Assembly (NCBI GenBank): GCA_001798135.1 | Contig: MGRJ01000024.1 | Coordinates: 124,001 to 188,000, forward strand | DNA length: 64,000 nucleotides | Source of the DNA: Deltaproteobacteria bacterium RIFCSPHIGHO2_02_FULL_40_28 | GTDB taxonomy: Bacteria > UBA10199 > 2-12-FULL-40-28 | Direction of reading: 5' to 3' | Part shown: positions 63,310 through 64,000 of the stretch, piece after piece | Layout: each line of letters starts with the position of its first letter | Position numbering within the stretch: the stretch's first letter is position 1 | Notes under the pieces: generated by a model | Told to the model about the DNA's origin: nothing | The model's input: the letters and a program-made list of their open reading frames with translations, nothing else | Database searches by the model: none | Made by a program: the position numbers and the translations under genes

Positions 63310-64000
63310 ATGAAGATTGCTTTGGTTCAAATGAATTGTATTGTTGGAGATCTGGATGGAAATGCTCGAAAAATTCTTAAATTTTACAATAAAGCCAAGG
63401 CTTTAGGAGCAACACTGGTTTGTTTTCCTGAAATGGTTTTGGTGGGGTATCCTCCTCGGGATCTCTTGGATTTACCCTATTTTATTTCTGAAATAGAAAC
63501 TTTTACAGAAGAGATTGCAAAAAAAACAGACGAGGTATCCTTAATTTTTGGAAGTATAGCAAAAAATGCACAGGGTGTGGGAGCGCCTCTTTATAACCAG
63601 GCTGTATGGTGTGAGAGAGGCAAAATAATAACCCGTATTTCTAAGAGATTACTTCCGAGTTATGACGTGTTTGATGAAACCCGTTATTTTGAACCAGGTA
63701 GTTTTGTTCCTCCAATTGAATTCTGTGGAAAAAAAATAGGACTCACCATTTGTGAAGATATTTGGAATACATCTGAAATCAAGTCTCATCGTTTGTATGC
63801 GGTGGATCCTGTAGAAGAATTAAAGCGTGCCGGGGCAGATCTTATTTTAAATTTATCAGCTTCCCCTTATTCCAAAAGAAAAATTCATCACCGTATTCAA
63901 CTGCTGCAAAGATGTGCTAAAAAAAATGCGGTTGATTTACTTTATGTGAATCAAGTTGGAGGCAACGACGAACTTATCTTTGATGGTGGATCCATGTTTG
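63310..64000 (+). CDS. nadE: Glutamine-dependent NAD+ synthase NadE (5' part, runs off the window)
   Basis: 230 residues visible, open to the window end. The start is set by AAGGAG six bases upstream of the ATG at 63310. This is the N-terminal nitrilase-type glutaminase domain: catalytic Glu in FPEMVLVGYPP, Lys in SKRLLPSYDVFDE and Cys in TICEDIWN, and the following NLSASPYS strand. The synthetase domain should follow beyond 64000. A plain CN-hydrolase is the alternative, but the YDVFDETRYFEPG segment is typical of NadE. Confidence 0.9.
   Translation, partial: MKIALVQMNCIVGDLDGNARKILKFYNKAKALGATLVCFPEMVLVGYPPRDLLDLPYFISEIETFTEEIAKKTDEVSLIFGSIAKNAQGVGAPLYNQAVWCERGKIITRISKRLLPSYDVFDETRYFEPGSFVPPIEFCGKKIGLTICEDIWNTSEIKSHRLYAVDPVEELKRAGADLILNLSASPYSKRKIHHRIQLLQRCAKKNAVDLLYVNQVGGNDELIFDGGSMF

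Overview
The window comes from an AT-rich, diderm (Gram-negative type) bacterium. A complete type II secretion operon, Mla-type lipid transport genes, many lipoprotein or signal-peptide genes, a GAF-containing EI-Ntr (PtsP) and a homodimeric AceE-type pyruvate dehydrogenase all point that way. Gene order and the PilM-like GspL suggest a deltaproteobacteria-related, possibly uncultured lineage. That placement is inference; no rRNA is present to fix it.

Layout. 0-4.6 kb: a pteridine-reductase-like SDR and rarA face away from ptsP. 4.8-18.0 kb: an uninterrupted gspCDEFGHIJKLMN operon with many overlapping genes, one long hairpin between gspE and gspF, and an apparent -1 frameshift at a T9 run at the start of gspH. 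18.0-23.8 kb: a nested palindromic repeat, rlmN, and a minus-strand thiamin operon (thiS-thiO-thiG-thiC plus a small DUF4911-like gene) headed by a metallo-beta-lactamase-fold gene that has lost most of its metal ligands. 23.9-26.5 kb: alr-mlaE-mlaF, translationally coupled and lacking mlaD.

26.5-39.4 kb is an accessory region: an orphan CopG-type antitoxin with its own operator-like promoter, a small winged-helix-like gene with a truncated partner, a duplicated 5' end of a diguanylate cyclase gene, a zinc-ribbon protein, a DUF4143 ATPase, several lipoproteins and secreted proteins (one with HExxH), a higA remnant, and an IS1-type transposon. The transposon has perfect 18-bp terminal repeats and carries three passenger genes: a basic small protein, a retropepsin-like protease and a DUF5678 protein. 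It sits immediately upstream of the diguanylate cyclase gene.

39.4-64 kb returns to core metabolism: diguanylate cyclase, murI, split transketolase, ctpA, an RND exporter, heme genes (hemN, hemJ, hemH and a fused hemD-hemE), an ABC-2 exporter, a CbiX-like chelatase, a lytic transglycosylase, mazG, tRNA-Thr(CGT), a pyruvate dehydrogenase operon (aceE, aceF, lpd), rpoZ and the start of nadE. hemN, hemJ and hemH, facing hemDE, cover most of the late route from hydroxymethylbilane to protoheme. The secreted and lipoprotein genes could include substrates of the type II system, but nothing in the sequence proves it.

No CRISPR array, rRNA operon, prophage or TPP riboswitch was seen. Three families of palindromic repeats are scattered between genes.
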